This document shows positions 1 to 8,928 of a stretch of 64,000 nucleotides of DNA, one piece after another. Within the stretch, counting starts at the first letter, position 1. The number at the start of each line of letters is the position of its first letter. The stretch is from Streptomyces sp. NBRC 110611 (lineage in GTDB: Bacteria; Actinomycetota; Actinomycetes; Streptomycetales; Streptomycetaceae): NCBI RefSeq assembly GCF_001590865.1, contig NZ_BBUY01000002.1, forward strand, positions 305,713 to 369,712, in the 5' to 3' direction. Position numbers and translations under genes: made by a program. The notes below the pieces were generated by a model. It saw only the letters and a list, made by a program, of their open reading frames with translations. It was not told the origin of the DNA and made no database searches.

Positions 1-2
1 CC

Positions 3-230
3 GACCGCATCACCCCCGCCGGCGACGGCACCTGCACCGTCGACATCTCCGCCGACCACCCCCTCCACATCGCCCAGCGTCTCCTCGCCCTCGGCCCCCG
101 AGCCACCCTCGACGCGGACCCGGAACTCGCCGGGCACCTCACCGCCCTGGCACAGCAACTACTGGACGCCGCCCAGCACATCAGCACCCCAGCCGCCGAC
201 CCCGACCGAGCAGCCCATGACGCCCACTGA
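3..230 (+). CDS. WYL-domain transcriptional regulator, C-terminal end
   Basis: This is the last 75 codons of a gene that enters from the left edge. The translation (frame 3) ends in the pattern typical of WYL-domain regulators: a short beta segment, a helix reading LLALGPRATLDADPEL, then a final helix LTALAQQLLDAA. WYL proteins are usually HTH regulators whose C-terminal half senses a ligand; the HTH lies outside the window. The stop codon lies 14 bp inside the next gene, so the two are probably co-transcribed. The family call rests on the C-terminal pattern only. Confidence 0.6.
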   Translation, partial: DRITPAGDGTCTVDISADHPLHIAQRLLALGPRATLDADPELAGHLTALAQQLLDAAQHISTPAADPDRAAHDAH

Positions 231-1185
231 ACCGCAGCCAACGCTCTTCCCGACCTCCGCCATCGCCCCCGAACCACCCCCCTCCCCCGACTTCCACGGC
301 ATCACCCTCCACGAGATCCAGGCCCGCACCCTCCTCAACCGCATCCGAGGTGCCGCACCCAACGGCATGGGCTGGACCCTCAACCCGTACCGGGGCTGCA
401 CCCACGCCTGCACCTACTGCTTCGCCCGCGACGGCCACCACCACCTCGGCCACAACACCGGCGAGGACTTCCAGACCCACCTCTACGTCAAAACCAACGC
501 CGCCACCGTCCTGCGCCGCGAAGTGCGCACCGGCAGAACCGGCGACCAGTGGGTCATGGTCGGCACCTCCACCGACTGCTACCAACGCGCCGAAGGCCGC
601 TACCAGTTGATGCCCGGTATCCTGCGCGCCCTCATCGACTACCGCGTCCCCTTCACCACCACCACCAAGTCCGCCCTCCTCCGCCGCGACATCCCCCTCT
701 ACGCCGAAGCCGCCCGCGTCACCGACGTCCTGGTCATGACCTCCCTCGGCTCCCTCGACGACCGCGTCCGGCGTGCCTTCGAACCAGCCGCCTCCCCGCC
801 CCGCGCCCGCCTCGACACCCTCCGGGCCCTCCGCGCCGCGGGCGTCCCCGCCGGCGTCCTCATCGCCCCCGTCATCCCCCACGCCGCCGACCACCCCGAC
901 GCGCTCAACGCACTCGTCGACGCCTGCGCCGAAGCCGGAGCCGTCACCGTCTTCCCCGACATCATGCGCCTCAGCCCCGGCGCCCGCCCCTGGTTCCTCA
1001 GCCAAGCCGCCCGGCACCTCCCACCCCGCCTCCACCACCGCCTCGCCGCCTCCTACGCCAACAGCCGCGCCCTGCCCCCGCACTACGTCCAGCAGGTCAC
1101 CGACCACATCCACGCCCGCGCCGCCCACCACGGCATCCCCCGGTGGCAGGACTACATCAACAGCCTGGGCCGCCCTGGCCCGTGA
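217..1185 (+). CDS. Rv2578c-like radical SAM protein
   Basis: A 322-aa protein with the radical SAM cluster motif CTHACTYCFAR (Cys61, Cys65, Cys68), preceded by MGWTLNPYRG. This combination is characteristic of the Rv2578c / spore-photolyase-like group of actinobacterial radical SAM proteins. The CX3CX2C cysteines should bind a 4Fe-4S cluster that cleaves S-adenosylmethionine. The length is normal for the group. The physiological substrate of these proteins is not established, and a DNA-repair-like role is only suggested by distant similarity. The ATG overlaps the end of the WYL regulator by 14 bp, which implies translational coupling and possible regulation by that protein. Confidence 0.85.
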   Translation: MTPTEPQPTLFPTSAIAPEPPPSPDFHGITLHEIQARTLLNRIRGAAPNGMGWTLNPYRGCTHACTYCFARDGHHHLGHNTGEDFQTHLYVKTNAATVLRREVRTGRTGDQWVMVGTSTDCYQRAEGRYQLMPGILRALIDYRVPFTTTTKSALLRRDIPLYAEAARVTDVLVMTSLGSLDDRVRRAFEPAASPPRARLDTLRALRAAGVPAGVLIAPVIPHAADHPDALNALVDACAEAGAVTVFPDIMRLSPGARPWFLSQAARHLPPRLHHRLAASYANSRALPPHYVQQVTDHIHARAAHHGIPRWQDYINSLGRPGP

Positions 1186-1274
1186 ACGGGCGCCAACGGG
1201 GCATGCCCTTGCCTGGCTGTCGTTGCATCGGCTCGTCGCCGGGGGCCGGCGGGAGGGCCGGCCGCCGCGCCGTG

Positions 1275-2099
1275 TCACTCCGCGATCCCCCGGGTGAGCA
1301 GGACGGCGGTGACGAACCTGCGGTAGAGGCGGATCGGGTCCTCGTCCGTCAACCGGACCGTCACGGCGTCGGTGCGTTCGAGGCCGTTGATCCATGTCGC
1401 CATGTCCGCGAGGTCGGGATTGCGGAAGCGTACGCTCAGGGTGGCCGGCAGCGCGATCCTCGGCAGAGCGGCCTGCGGCAGGGTACGTACCGCTTCTCGC
1501 GCCGTCCGGTGGATCAGCTCTCGGGCCTCGGTGGGGTGCAGGCTGTCCGCGGCGAACCGGGACACCGACGACTTGATCACGGCGCTGCGGATACCCGGAC
1601 AGAACGGCTCGGCCTCGGCAGCCGTCGTGGCGTCCCCGGTGACCAGCACCACCGGCACACCGTGGCCCAGCGCCACCAGCGCATTGATCCCGCTCTCCCC
1701 CGCGGTGACGCCGTTGAGCAGCACCTCGCTGATCGCCCGGGGGTTGTACGAATGCGAGAGCGTCGCCGGGGCGCCTGCCATGGAGCCGTGGTACGACACG
1801 AAGAAGACACCGTCGAACGATGGGTCCAGGCCCTGCATCATGTACAGGGGTTTGTGCCGGCCGGAGAGGTAACGGGCCCGGCCGGCCAGGCTGTCGGGGC
1901 GCAGATTCGCCATCGTCGAGTGCGAGTCGTTGACCAGGAACGCGGTCGCGCCGCCCGCCATGGCCCCCTCGATGGCGGCGTTGACCTCCTCCTGCAACAG
2001 GCCCCGGTAGTAGGCGTACTCGGGCTCCGCAGGCCGGCACTGCGACCAGTCCACGACGCCCGCGGTGCCTTCCATGTCGGACGAGACAAAGATCTTCAC
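1275..2099 (-). CDS. M55 family D-aminopeptidase (DppA-like)
   Basis: A 274-aa protein beginning with a GTG codon placed after a GGAGGCGAT ribosome site. The N-terminus carries SSDMEGTAGV, and metal ligands matching Bacillus DppA can be read: Asp8, Glu10, His60 (NDSHSTM) and His104 (YHGSMAG). A later His116 (LSHSYNP) sits where the DppA nucleophile region lies, and Glu135 follows. M55 enzymes are zinc D-aminopeptidases that release D-alanine from D-Ala peptides, usually in the cytoplasm and as ring oligomers. The length matches DppA. No dipeptide transporter lies beside it, so the natural substrate is open. Confidence 0.88.
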   Translation of the reverse strand: MKIFVSSDMEGTAGVVDWSQCRPAEPEYAYYRGLLQEEVNAAIEGAMAGGATAFLVNDSHSTMANLRPDSLAGRARYLSGRHKPLYMMQGLDPSFDGVFFVSYHGSMAGAPATLSHSYNPRAISEVLLNGVTAGESGINALVALGHGVPVVLVTGDATTAAEAEPFCPGIRSAVIKSSVSRFAADSLHPTEARELIHRTAREAVRTLPQAALPRIALPATLSVRFRNPDLADMATWINGLERTDAVTVRLTDEDPIRLYRRFVTAVLLTRGIAE

Positions 2100-2207
2100 A
2101 TCGCCTCCAGGGATTCCGGTCGGCTACCCCGTGACCAGTCATGCGTACCCTGGACGTCACCTCGGGAAGCCGGCAGGCCCGGCGGATGATGGGGTGGCGC
2201 CTACCGG

Positions 2208-2843
2208 TCAGGGAGGCGAGGCGTTCACCGTAGGTTCTCCTCGTGCGTATTCGGTGACGTCGGGGACCTGATACACCGTGACATGTTTCCGGGGTGGAAC
2301 GGTCTGCCGGGCCAGTTGTGTCCTGGTGGTCTGTGATACCTCCTGGTAGTTGAAGGACGCGGACAACGCCCCCTTGATGGGGTTCTCGAACCAACTCCGG
2401 TCCCCGCCGAGGTCGATGGAGAAGCCAAGCGTCCTGGAGGTCATATGCGCCACGGACCTTTCGACGAATGCATCGCCGGAGGCGTTGTTCTGGTACTCGA
2501 AGAGCCTTTGCCACCGATCACGGACCACGGCCGGGTCGAGTTTCTTCGAGCCGGTCACCGAAATCTCACACAGCCCTCCGGTCGCCGGGAGTATCTTCTG
2601 GTCGATCTGCCACGGCGACGCGGCGATGAGCAGCGCCCCGTCCGAACCGACACGGAGGGCTCCGCCCTCGGGGTTGCAGAAGGACTTCATGAGCTCACCG
2701 ATTTTTGCGGTGTTGCCCGGAACCTGCGCGTCGTACCGGATGGGTTGGTCCTGAGCCGCGAGAGCCGGCGGGCTCACCAGGAGTGGCAACGCGAGTGCGC
2801 CGACCAGGGCGAGCAGTCGTCTTGCGATTCGAGGTTGGGTCAT
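2208..2843 (-). CDS. Secreted protein of unknown function
   Basis: A 211-aa protein with a clear Sec signal peptide: a positively charged start, the hydrophobic stretch LLALVGALALPLLVSPPA and a likely cut after ALA-A near residue 30. The mature part has two cysteines (MKSFCNPEGG and GLCEISV) that could form one disulfide. No known domain was recognised. It lies 42 bp downstream of the G1 peptidase gene on the same strand and is probably the last gene of that transcript. A role next to the extracellular peptidase, as partner or substrate, is only a guess. Confidence 0.7.
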   Translation of the reverse strand: MTQPRIARRLLALVGALALPLLVSPPALAAQDQPIRYDAQVPGNTAKIGELMKSFCNPEGGALRVGSDGALLIAASPWQIDQKILPATGGLCEISVTGSKKLDPAVVRDRWQRLFEYQNNASGDAFVERSVAHMTSRTLGFSIDLGGDRSWFENPIKGALSASFNYQEVSQTTRTQLARQTVPPRKHVTVYQVPDVTEYARGEPTVNASPP

Positions 2844-2885
2844 GACTCGTTCCTTCGAGGTAGATGGGTGGTCAAATGTGCGGGA

Positions 2886-3662
2886 TCATTTGACTGTTGA
2901 GTGGAAAGCATGGTTTCGGTAGCTGCCGACAGACGCCTTGGTGACACCGTGGAAATCGGTGTCCACGGCGTCGGTGTGACTGATGAAGTCGGTTTGCTCG
3001 CCGCGACGGGTGAGGGAGACGTCGGTGAACTTCACCTGGTACGGGATCGTGTTGATCGGGTCGATCTCGTTGATGACCTCGGCCGAGGTGCCTGTGCGAT
3101 TGCCCGGTACGGTCGGCTTGCTGGCGGTGGCGGTCCATCCCCGGGTGTGATTGGTGACGGTCATGTCCCATTTCCCGGTGGCAGCGTTCCGTTTCACGCT
3201 GCTGGTGATGGCGTCACCTGCCGTCACCGTGTCCGGGTGGATTCCGTGTTCATCGGGGTCGTTCCACGTGTTGTTGGGTGCAGGCTGTTCCCAGAATGCG
3301 CGGTATGACGCGACCCCATGGAGGCAGCTGAGTTGTATGCCGGTCTGCGGAAGTGTGTCCGCGCTGTTTCCCTGGGCGTCGCTCTTGGTGCCGCCGATCC
3401 CCACCCAGATGCTGTTGTGGGAGTTTTCCCGGGTCTTTGTGCAGTTCAGTGTGGGGACCGTCCAGGAAGCGGTGACGGAGTCGTACTCGTCGTAGTCGCC
3501 GAGTTTCCAGTATCCGGCCCAACCAGGGCTGGTGTGGTGCTGGTTGCTGTGCGGTTGCCGGTCGCCGTCCGTGTATGAGGGTGCTGCTGTGGCGGGGAGT
3601 GCGGTCAGGGAGAGCAGGGTTGTGGTCGCCAGGATGACGCCGGCGTACGAAGTGGTTTTCAT
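2886..3662 (-). CDS. Secreted G1 family glutamic endopeptidase (eqolisin-like)
   Basis: A 258-aa exported protein (signal peptide to about residue 27, ending ATA-AP). The mature part matches the glutamic peptidase pattern: GWAGYW, SVTASWTVP, WVGIGG, then LPQTGIQ with the catalytic-type Gln and SAEVINE with the catalytic-type Glu, plus FTDVSL near the end. In scytalidoglutamic peptidase the corresponding pair is Gln53 and Glu136 (LQTG and NAEF). These enzymes cut proteins at acidic pH outside the cell. It follows the acyltransferase gene by 39 bp and precedes another secreted protein, so the three may form one unit. Confidence 0.85.
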   Translation of the reverse strand: MKTTSYAGVILATTTLLSLTALPATAAPSYTDGDRQPHSNQHHTSPGWAGYWKLGDYDEYDSVTASWTVPTLNCTKTRENSHNSIWVGIGGTKSDAQGNSADTLPQTGIQLSCLHGVASYRAFWEQPAPNNTWNDPDEHGIHPDTVTAGDAITSSVKRNAATGKWDMTVTNHTRGWTATASKPTVPGNRTGTSAEVINEIDPINTIPYQVKFTDVSLTRRGEQTDFISHTDAVDTDFHGVTKASVGSYRNHAFHSTVK

Positions 3663-3701
3663 GGCAGGTGCGGTTCGCTTTCTCTCGTATCGCCGGCCCC
3701 A

Positions 3702-5537
3702 CTACGGGCCGGCGGGAAGGGTGGCCAGGGCCTTGTTCACGGCATCGGCGTAGATTTTTCCGCCGCCGGGGCCGGGGTGGATGCCGTCGTCGGCGAGGAG
3801 GTCCGGGCGGTTGCCGATGGCCTTGTGCCAGTCGGCGACGGCGACATGGGGGTGCTTGTCGGCCACCTGTCCGATGGCCCGGTTCACCGAGTCCTGGGTC
3901 TGCGGGTTCTTGGGGAGATGGACGGTGACCAGCACGATCCGCTTGCCGGTGCCGATGGCGTCGACGGCCGCCTGGAGGTCTTTCCGTCCGCCGACGCTGT
4001 TGGCGCCGAGGCCGACGACCACGGTTTCGGCCAGCGGGCGCCGCTGCTTCAGCTCGGTGATCACCTTGGCGGCGACGGACAGTTGGCGGCCGACCTTGGC
4101 GTCGATGGCGATACCGGGGAACGTGGCCTTGAGGGCGGGTGCCGCGGCGAGCATGACCGAGTCGCCGATGACGGTGGCCTTGCCGACGGATTTCAGTGCC
4201 GGCGATTGGCCCTCCAGCGCCTGTTTGCCCGCCTCGATCTGCCCGGCGGCACCGTTGCCGTGCTTGGGAGCGGTGGCCACTCCGCAGCCCGCGATCAGGA
4301 TGCCGGTCGCGATGCCGCAGGCTGCGACTCTGGCCCACACCGTGGAGCCGAACCGGTGGGTGGTGACGCCGGTCAGCGCGTGACGCAGCCGGTGGCCCGA
4401 CGCGCGGAACCCCAGGCGGCGTACCGGTTCCTCGACCAGCCGGTAGGAGAGGGCGGCGAGCCCGACGGCGACGAACGCCGCCATGAGTGCGCTCAGCGGC
4501 ACATCGGCGGGTGTGTTGCCCTCCGGGGTGGCCAGCGCGAGGGCGGGCAGGTGCCACAGATAGATGCCGTAACTGCGCTTGCCGATCCAGCGCAGCGGGC
4601 TCGCGCTGAGGGCTGCGCCGAGCCGTCCGGAGGGCTGTACGGCGGCGAGCACCACGGCGGTGGCCGCCACGGCGGCGATCGCGAAACCGCCGGGGTAGAG
4701 GGCGGCGGAGTCCTCGGCAGCGGTGACGGCCAGTGCCGCAAGGACGGCCATCCCGGCGGCGCCCGCCAGGTCCGACGGCAGGACACTCCGCCGCGGTTGG
4801 CTGGTCAGAAGACCCGCGGCGGGCCGCAGGAGCGCCAGGGCGGCGCCGGCCAGCAGCGGGAAGAGGTGGGTGTCGGTGCCGAAGTAGACGCGGGACGCGT
4901 CCTCGGCCGGCTGGTGGAGCAGGGCCATCGCGGAGAGGGAGGCGAGGGCCGCTGCGAGTACGAGGGCCACTAGGATGCCTGTGCCACGGACCGTGCGCAG
5001 CAGGGCGAGCAGTGCCGGCGGCCACGCCAGGTAGAACTGCTCCTCCAGAGCGAGTGTCCACAGGTGCTGGAAGAGCGGTGGTGGTCCGAAGCTGGTGAAG
5101 TACGAGGCGTCGGTGGCTATCTGCCACCAGTTGCTGGTGAAGGTCGCGGCGGAGAGCAGTTCGCCGGCCGCGGTGGCCAGCCGGTTCGGGCGCAGCAGGG
5201 TCGCGGCGGCGGTGGCCGCCACCAGGACGAGCGCCGGGGCGGGCAGGAGGCGGCGGGCCCGCCGTGCCCAGAAGCTCATCAGGTCGATACGGCCGCCTCG
5301 GCGGTGTTCGGCGAGCAGGAGATCGGTGATCAGATAGCCGCTGAGGACGAAGAAGACGTCGACGCCGAGGAAACCGCCGGGCAGCCAGGAAGGGTTGAGG
5401 TGGTAGACGACCACGGCGGTGACGGCGAGGGCGCGCAGGCCGTCGAGGCCAGGAGCGTACGGCCGTCGGGCCGGTGGGCTGTCCGGCCGGGGCGGGGCGG
5501 TGTGGGGAGGCGGGAGAGGGGAGGAGAAGCCGGCCAT
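3702..5537 (-). CDS. Membrane acyltransferase fused to an SGNH hydrolase domain (OafA-like)
   Basis: A 611-aa protein. Residues about 25-380 are a multi-pass acyltransferase 3 domain with LDGLRALAV, the histidine segment VYHLNPSW, GGFLGVDVFFVLSG and FWARRARRLLPA. After a last membrane segment, residues about 440-611 form an extracytoplasmic SGNH domain with IGDSVM (Ser nucleophile) and a C-terminal DGIHPGPGG (Asp and His). Such fusions O-acetylate cell-wall or capsule glycans. The ATG at 5537 is chosen because the acyltransferase fold begins shortly after it. The frame stays open upstream through an LCP remnant, so an in-frame fusion protein is also possible. Confidence 0.85.
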   Translation of the reverse strand: MAGFSSPLPPPHTAPPRPDSPPARRPYAPGLDGLRALAVTAVVVYHLNPSWLPGGFLGVDVFFVLSGYLITDLLLAEHRRGGRIDLMSFWARRARRLLPAPALVLVAATAAATLLRPNRLATAAGELLSAATFTSNWWQIATDASYFTSFGPPPLFQHLWTLALEEQFYLAWPPALLALLRTVRGTGILVALVLAAALASLSAMALLHQPAEDASRVYFGTDTHLFPLLAGAALALLRPAAGLLTSQPRRSVLPSDLAGAAGMAVLAALAVTAAEDSAALYPGGFAIAAVAATAVVLAAVQPSGRLGAALSASPLRWIGKRSYGIYLWHLPALALATPEGNTPADVPLSALMAAFVAVGLAALSYRLVEEPVRRLGFRASGHRLRHALTGVTTHRFGSTVWARVAACGIATGILIAGCGVATAPKHGNGAAGQIEAGKQALEGQSPALKSVGKATVIGDSVMLAAAPALKATFPGIAIDAKVGRQLSVAAKVITELKQRRPLAETVVVGLGANSVGGRKDLQAAVDAIGTGKRIVLVTVHLPKNPQTQDSVNRAIGQVADKHPHVAVADWHKAIGNRPDLLADDGIHPGPGGGKIYADAVNKALATLPAGP

Positions 5538-5885
5538 GGTGACAGTCACTTCTCCCTCGTGGTCGCGGCTGCGGGCGAGGTCGAGCAGGGCCGGCAGCGA
5601 TCCCAGGGCCTTGTCGGTGGTGACCGCGCGGGTCGCGGCGTCGGCGGCCTTGTAGAGCCGCACCGGGTCGGTGAACAGGCCGGAGCCGTTCAGTTCGCCG
5701 GCGAGCGCGGCCATGAATTTCTGTTGCAGTCGGATCCGGCCCAGGTCGCCGTCACCGATGCCGTGCCGGGTGCGGACCAGGCCGAGGGCCTGCTCGCCGG
5801 TCAGGTGGTGGGTGCCGGCGTTGAGGTCGAGCTGACTGTCCTTGTCGTGGATGGCCTGGTCGGTGGTGACGGTGACACAGCGCAG
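5538..5885 (-). pseudogene. LytR-CpsA-Psr (LCP) domain remnant
   Basis: About 115 codons, in frame with the acyltransferase just downstream, match the C-terminal part of an LCP phosphotransferase: GTHHLTGEQALGLVRTRHG followed by DLGRIRLQQKFMAAL. LCP proteins attach anionic glycopolymers to peptidoglycan. The N-terminal half and membrane anchor are missing. The upstream junction near 5885 runs directly into the end of an MFS transporter in another frame, so this looks like a deletion scar. Whether the fragment is translated as an N-terminal extension of the acyltransferase cannot be told. Confidence 0.7.
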
Positions 5886-6895
5886 GCCGCGGCGGTCAGC
5901 AGTCCGCCGACGAGGAAGGTGCTCCGCACATCGGCCAGCGGCAGGATCAGGCCCCCGAGCGCGGCGCCCACCGCGATACCGGCGTTGTATGAACCGGAGT
6001 TGGCGGCGAGGGCGATATCCGTGCGGCCCGGTGCGCAGTGCAGCATCGCGTTCTGGGTGGTCATGAACACCGGCCCGAGTGCACCGCCCATCAGCACCAG
6101 GAACACCACCGCTGACACCGGACAGGTGCCGGCCGCGTAGAGACCGAGCATGCCCACCGCCTGCGTAGCCACAGCGGTGGTCAGCGCGGCCTGTGGAAAG
6201 CGGTCCAGCAACGCCCCGGTGACACTCACCCCGGCCAGACACGCAACACCGAAAGCCACGAACAGGACGCTGACCGCCCCCGGGGAAAGCCCGCTCACGT
6301 CACCCAGGAACTTCACGACGTAGGTGTATCCCGCGAACGCCCCGGTAGCCGACAGGGCCCCGGCCGCCAGCACGATACCGAACCGGCGGGAGTCCGGACT
6401 CATTCCGTAGGCGGCGGGCTCTTCTTCCGGACGCGTGGTCGGAAGAAGGACGGCGATCGTCATCAGAGAGACGAGCCCCAGAGCCGCCAGCAGGGCGACG
6501 GGCACCGGCCAGCCGTTCTGCCGCCCCAGCCAGGTCCCGACGGGAACGCCGAGCACAAGGGCGAGCGAACCCGCAACGGACAGCGCTCCGACCACACGCC
6601 CACGGACCCCGGCTGCGAACAGGCCCACCGCGAGCACGGCCAGCACTCCCGTGAGCACATGACGTCGGGGCACTGCCCGCATCACGTGGGCGAGCGGCAG
6701 GGACGCGACGGCCACCGTCACCCCGTAACCGGTCACGAGCAGACCGACCGCCGACACGGACACCCGAAGGCTGTCGGAGATGAGTTCCAGGAGGCCGATC
6801 GGCAGGTTCTCCGCAGTATTGAAGGTGAAGGCAGCCAGCATCACGGCTACGAGCACCGCCGACCTGCGCCAGGGAGCCGGTTGCGCCGTCACCAC
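5886..6895 (-). pseudogene. MFS transporter, internally deleted and truncated
   Basis: The reading frame starts with tandem GTG codons at 6895/6892 behind GGGAAGGGACC. It encodes an arabinose-efflux/DHA1-type MFS protein (FNTAENLPIGLLELI, GYGVTVAVASLPLAHV, GVRGRVVGALSVAGS). Compared with the usual family layout, about 40 residues seem to be missing between GLFAA and GVRGRVVG, which would remove part of helices 3-4. The 3' end breaks off near 5885 into LCP sequence. It is therefore probably a non-functional drug-efflux remnant. The size of the internal deletion is inferred from memory of the family, not from an alignment. Confidence 0.7.
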
Positions 6896-7008
6896 GTGGT
6901 CCCTTCCCGACCTCGCCCATCGCTCCTGCTGCTCCGTGCCACCGCCCAAGGAGGTACCTCACCGGGCTGCCCGGTCCCGCCGCAACCGTTTCGGGTACGG
7001 GCCGGCCT

Positions 7009-7599
7009 TCAGGCACGGGTGTAGGTGAGGAAAGCCGCTCCGCTGTCCAGGATGGTGTGGTCAGTGAGGTTCCAGACGCGCGGGTCGAAGGCGGCCGTGC
7101 GGCCGAAGAGGGGGATGCCGGTGCCGGTGGTCAGCGGGCCCAGTTTGACGATGAGCTGGTCGATCTCGCCGTACAGGACGCCCGCCAGCGTGCCACCGCC
7201 GATCAGCCAGATGTCCTTGCCGTCCTCCTGCTTCAGCTCCCGCACCTTCGCCACCGGGTCGCCGGTGACCAATTCCACGGCCGGGTCGGGGCTCTCCACC
7301 AGGGTGGTGGAGAACACCAGGTGCCGCAGGTGCGGGTAGGCGTCTGTGATACCGGCGTCCAGGCCGATCTCGTACGACTTGCGTCCCTCCAGGACGGTGT
7401 CGAAGTGGGTGCCCTCTGCGGTGATGGACAGTGCCTCCCTGGCCGGGGCGGGCAGGGTCTCGGGGTACTCGGCGGCCAGGTACTGCACATAGTCATCGGG
7501 GACCGGCCAGAAGCCGTCAGGTCCTGTGGGGTTGGCACCGTCGGGCCCGGCGATGAAACCGTCGAGGGTAGCGGCAATGTAGTACACGAGCTTGCGCAC
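7009..7599 (-). CDS. Dihydrofolate reductase family protein (RibD C-terminal type)
   Basis: A 196-aa protein that begins VRKLVYYIAATLDGFIA. This N-terminal strand pattern and IWLIGGGTLAG are the hallmarks of RibD-C/DHFR-like oxidoreductases, which bind NADPH. The GTG at 7599 is preferred over an upstream in-frame ATG because AAGGGAC lies just before it and family members begin at this strand. Small single-domain members of this type are common in Streptomyces; their substrates are mostly unknown, and a role in riboflavin or folate synthesis should not be assumed. It is a single gene downstream of a long gap. Confidence 0.85.
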   Translation of the reverse strand: MRKLVYYIAATLDGFIAGPDGANPTGPDGFWPVPDDYVQYLAAEYPETLPAPAREALSITAEGTHFDTVLEGRKSYEIGLDAGITDAYPHLRHLVFSTTLVESPDPAVELVTGDPVAKVRELKQEDGKDIWLIGGGTLAGVLYGEIDQLIVKLGPLTTGTGIPLFGRTAAFDPRVWNLTDHTILDSGAAFLTYTRA

Positions 7600-8174
7600 G
7601 GAGCGTCCCTTGGGGATCGGCGGGTCGGTCGCCCTCCGACCGTCGGCCGATGGGTGGCTCAATAATCACCGCACATCTGACCGGGGACAATACCCGGCTG
7701 CGGAGCATCCACGACTCCGAGCTCCACCGTGACCGGCACACAGCGGAACGCTGCATCAGCGGGAGCCTCCAGTCCAGCGGGCGGTGACGGCGGGCGTCGT
7801 CGGCATGGTGCCCGCGCGGGCATATGCCGCGCGTCGTTGCCGCGCCGCGCAGCATCCACGTCGTAACGTCGTTCCCAGGGTCCCGGGCCTGCCGTCCCGC
7901 TCCGAGCTGCGCTACGGGGCCGTGAGGTCTGCTTGCACGTGCACTCCCGGCACACAGGAACACCGCAGGACAGACGCTCCAACGCCCGGCCCGCACGACC
8001 CCGTCCAGAAGGTCTCAGTGCGAGCCGGGCTCGCGGCTTGCCCGAACCTGCGTACGTCTGGGTGGTGCTCTCGATGGCGCCTCCGAGATGGGCCCAGCCG
8101 GCCGACGGACGGGCAACGGTCTGTACGCCAACCTCTCGCGCAGCGCGCACTTTTTGGCATCAAGACCCGGTACA
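7600..8174. other. 575-bp region without a supported gene
   Basis: Open frames exist on both strands, but none has recognisable protein motifs, a convincing ribosome site or a consistent third-position pattern. I see no tRNA-like, repeat or terminator structure here that I would defend. It may hold decayed sequence between the reductase-like gene and the GNAT gene. Confidence 0.5.
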
Positions 8175-8804
8175 TCAAGACCGGTAGACGCACTCCGCCA
8201 GCGTGGAGTGCTTCTTCCAGCCCAGCGTCTCGTACAGCGCACGTCCGGCGTCGGTCGCGCCGAGAACGCCCAGGACCGCACCCTCCTCCACGGCCCGGTT
8301 GGTGAGCGTACGCATCACGAAGCTGCCGAGCCCGTGCCGCCGATGAGCCTCCTCGGTCACCACCCGGTCCACCACAACGGCCCCGTTGAGCATCGCCATC
8401 TGCCCCTTGGCCGCGGGCCGGCCCGCCGCATCCCGCACGCGGACGTGGACGACGTCGTCGATGGCCTCAACAGTCGCGGTGTATCCCTCGGGCGCGATCG
8501 GTTGCGTGGTCGTCAGGTCGACGGCCATCAGATGGCCGGACTCATCCCAGGCCCATCCCTCCGCAAGCCAGGGCTCGACCTCCTCGGGCTCGGCAGGAAT
8601 CTTCATCCAGGTCCGCGGCACCGTCACGGAGGCGACCGCGCTGCGGACCGACAACTCATCGGCCTGCAACAGGACATGGCGCCCCACCTCGGCGGGGTCG
8701 TCGGCCACCTCGACGTAGAACCCCCAGGGCTTCTCGACCGGCGCGGGGGTACGCCGTGATACCGCCCAGCCCGCCACCCATGTCCTGACTATGTCCGCAA
8801 GCAC
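8175..8804 (-). CDS. GNAT family N-acetyltransferase
   Basis: A 209-aa protein. Its C-terminal half carries the acetyl-CoA-binding motif of GNAT enzymes (VDRVVTEEAHRRHGLGSFV), followed by the typical LGVLGATDAGRALYETLGW ending. The N-terminal about 90 residues are a variable region with no recognised domain. The acceptor substrate is unknown. It stands alone, with a gap on its 3' side and the divergent neighbour region on its 5' side. Confidence 0.85.
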   Translation of the reverse strand: MLADIVRTWVAGWAVSRRTPAPVEKPWGFYVEVADDPAEVGRHVLLQADELSVRSAVASVTVPRTWMKIPAEPEEVEPWLAEGWAWDESGHLMAVDLTTTQPIAPEGYTATVEAIDDVVHVRVRDAAGRPAAKGQMAMLNGAVVVDRVVTEEAHRRHGLGSFVMRTLTNRAVEEGAVLGVLGATDAGRALYETLGWKKHSTLAECVYRS

Positions 8805-8928
8805 CGCGCCCTCCCGAAGCAGTCGACTGTATCCACGACAGCGTAATGATCACTAGCCGACTGCGTACCTTACTTGCCTGCGTCACGTAAGGCACGTACA
8901 TAACAAGCAGCTCTTACGTGAAGGCCGG

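Noticed and set aside
181..2514. A 777-codon minus-strand open frame
   Set aside because: It runs antisense to the radical SAM gene and through the M55 gene, is rich in Arg/Pro/Gly, and has no motif. It is an effect of high GC content.
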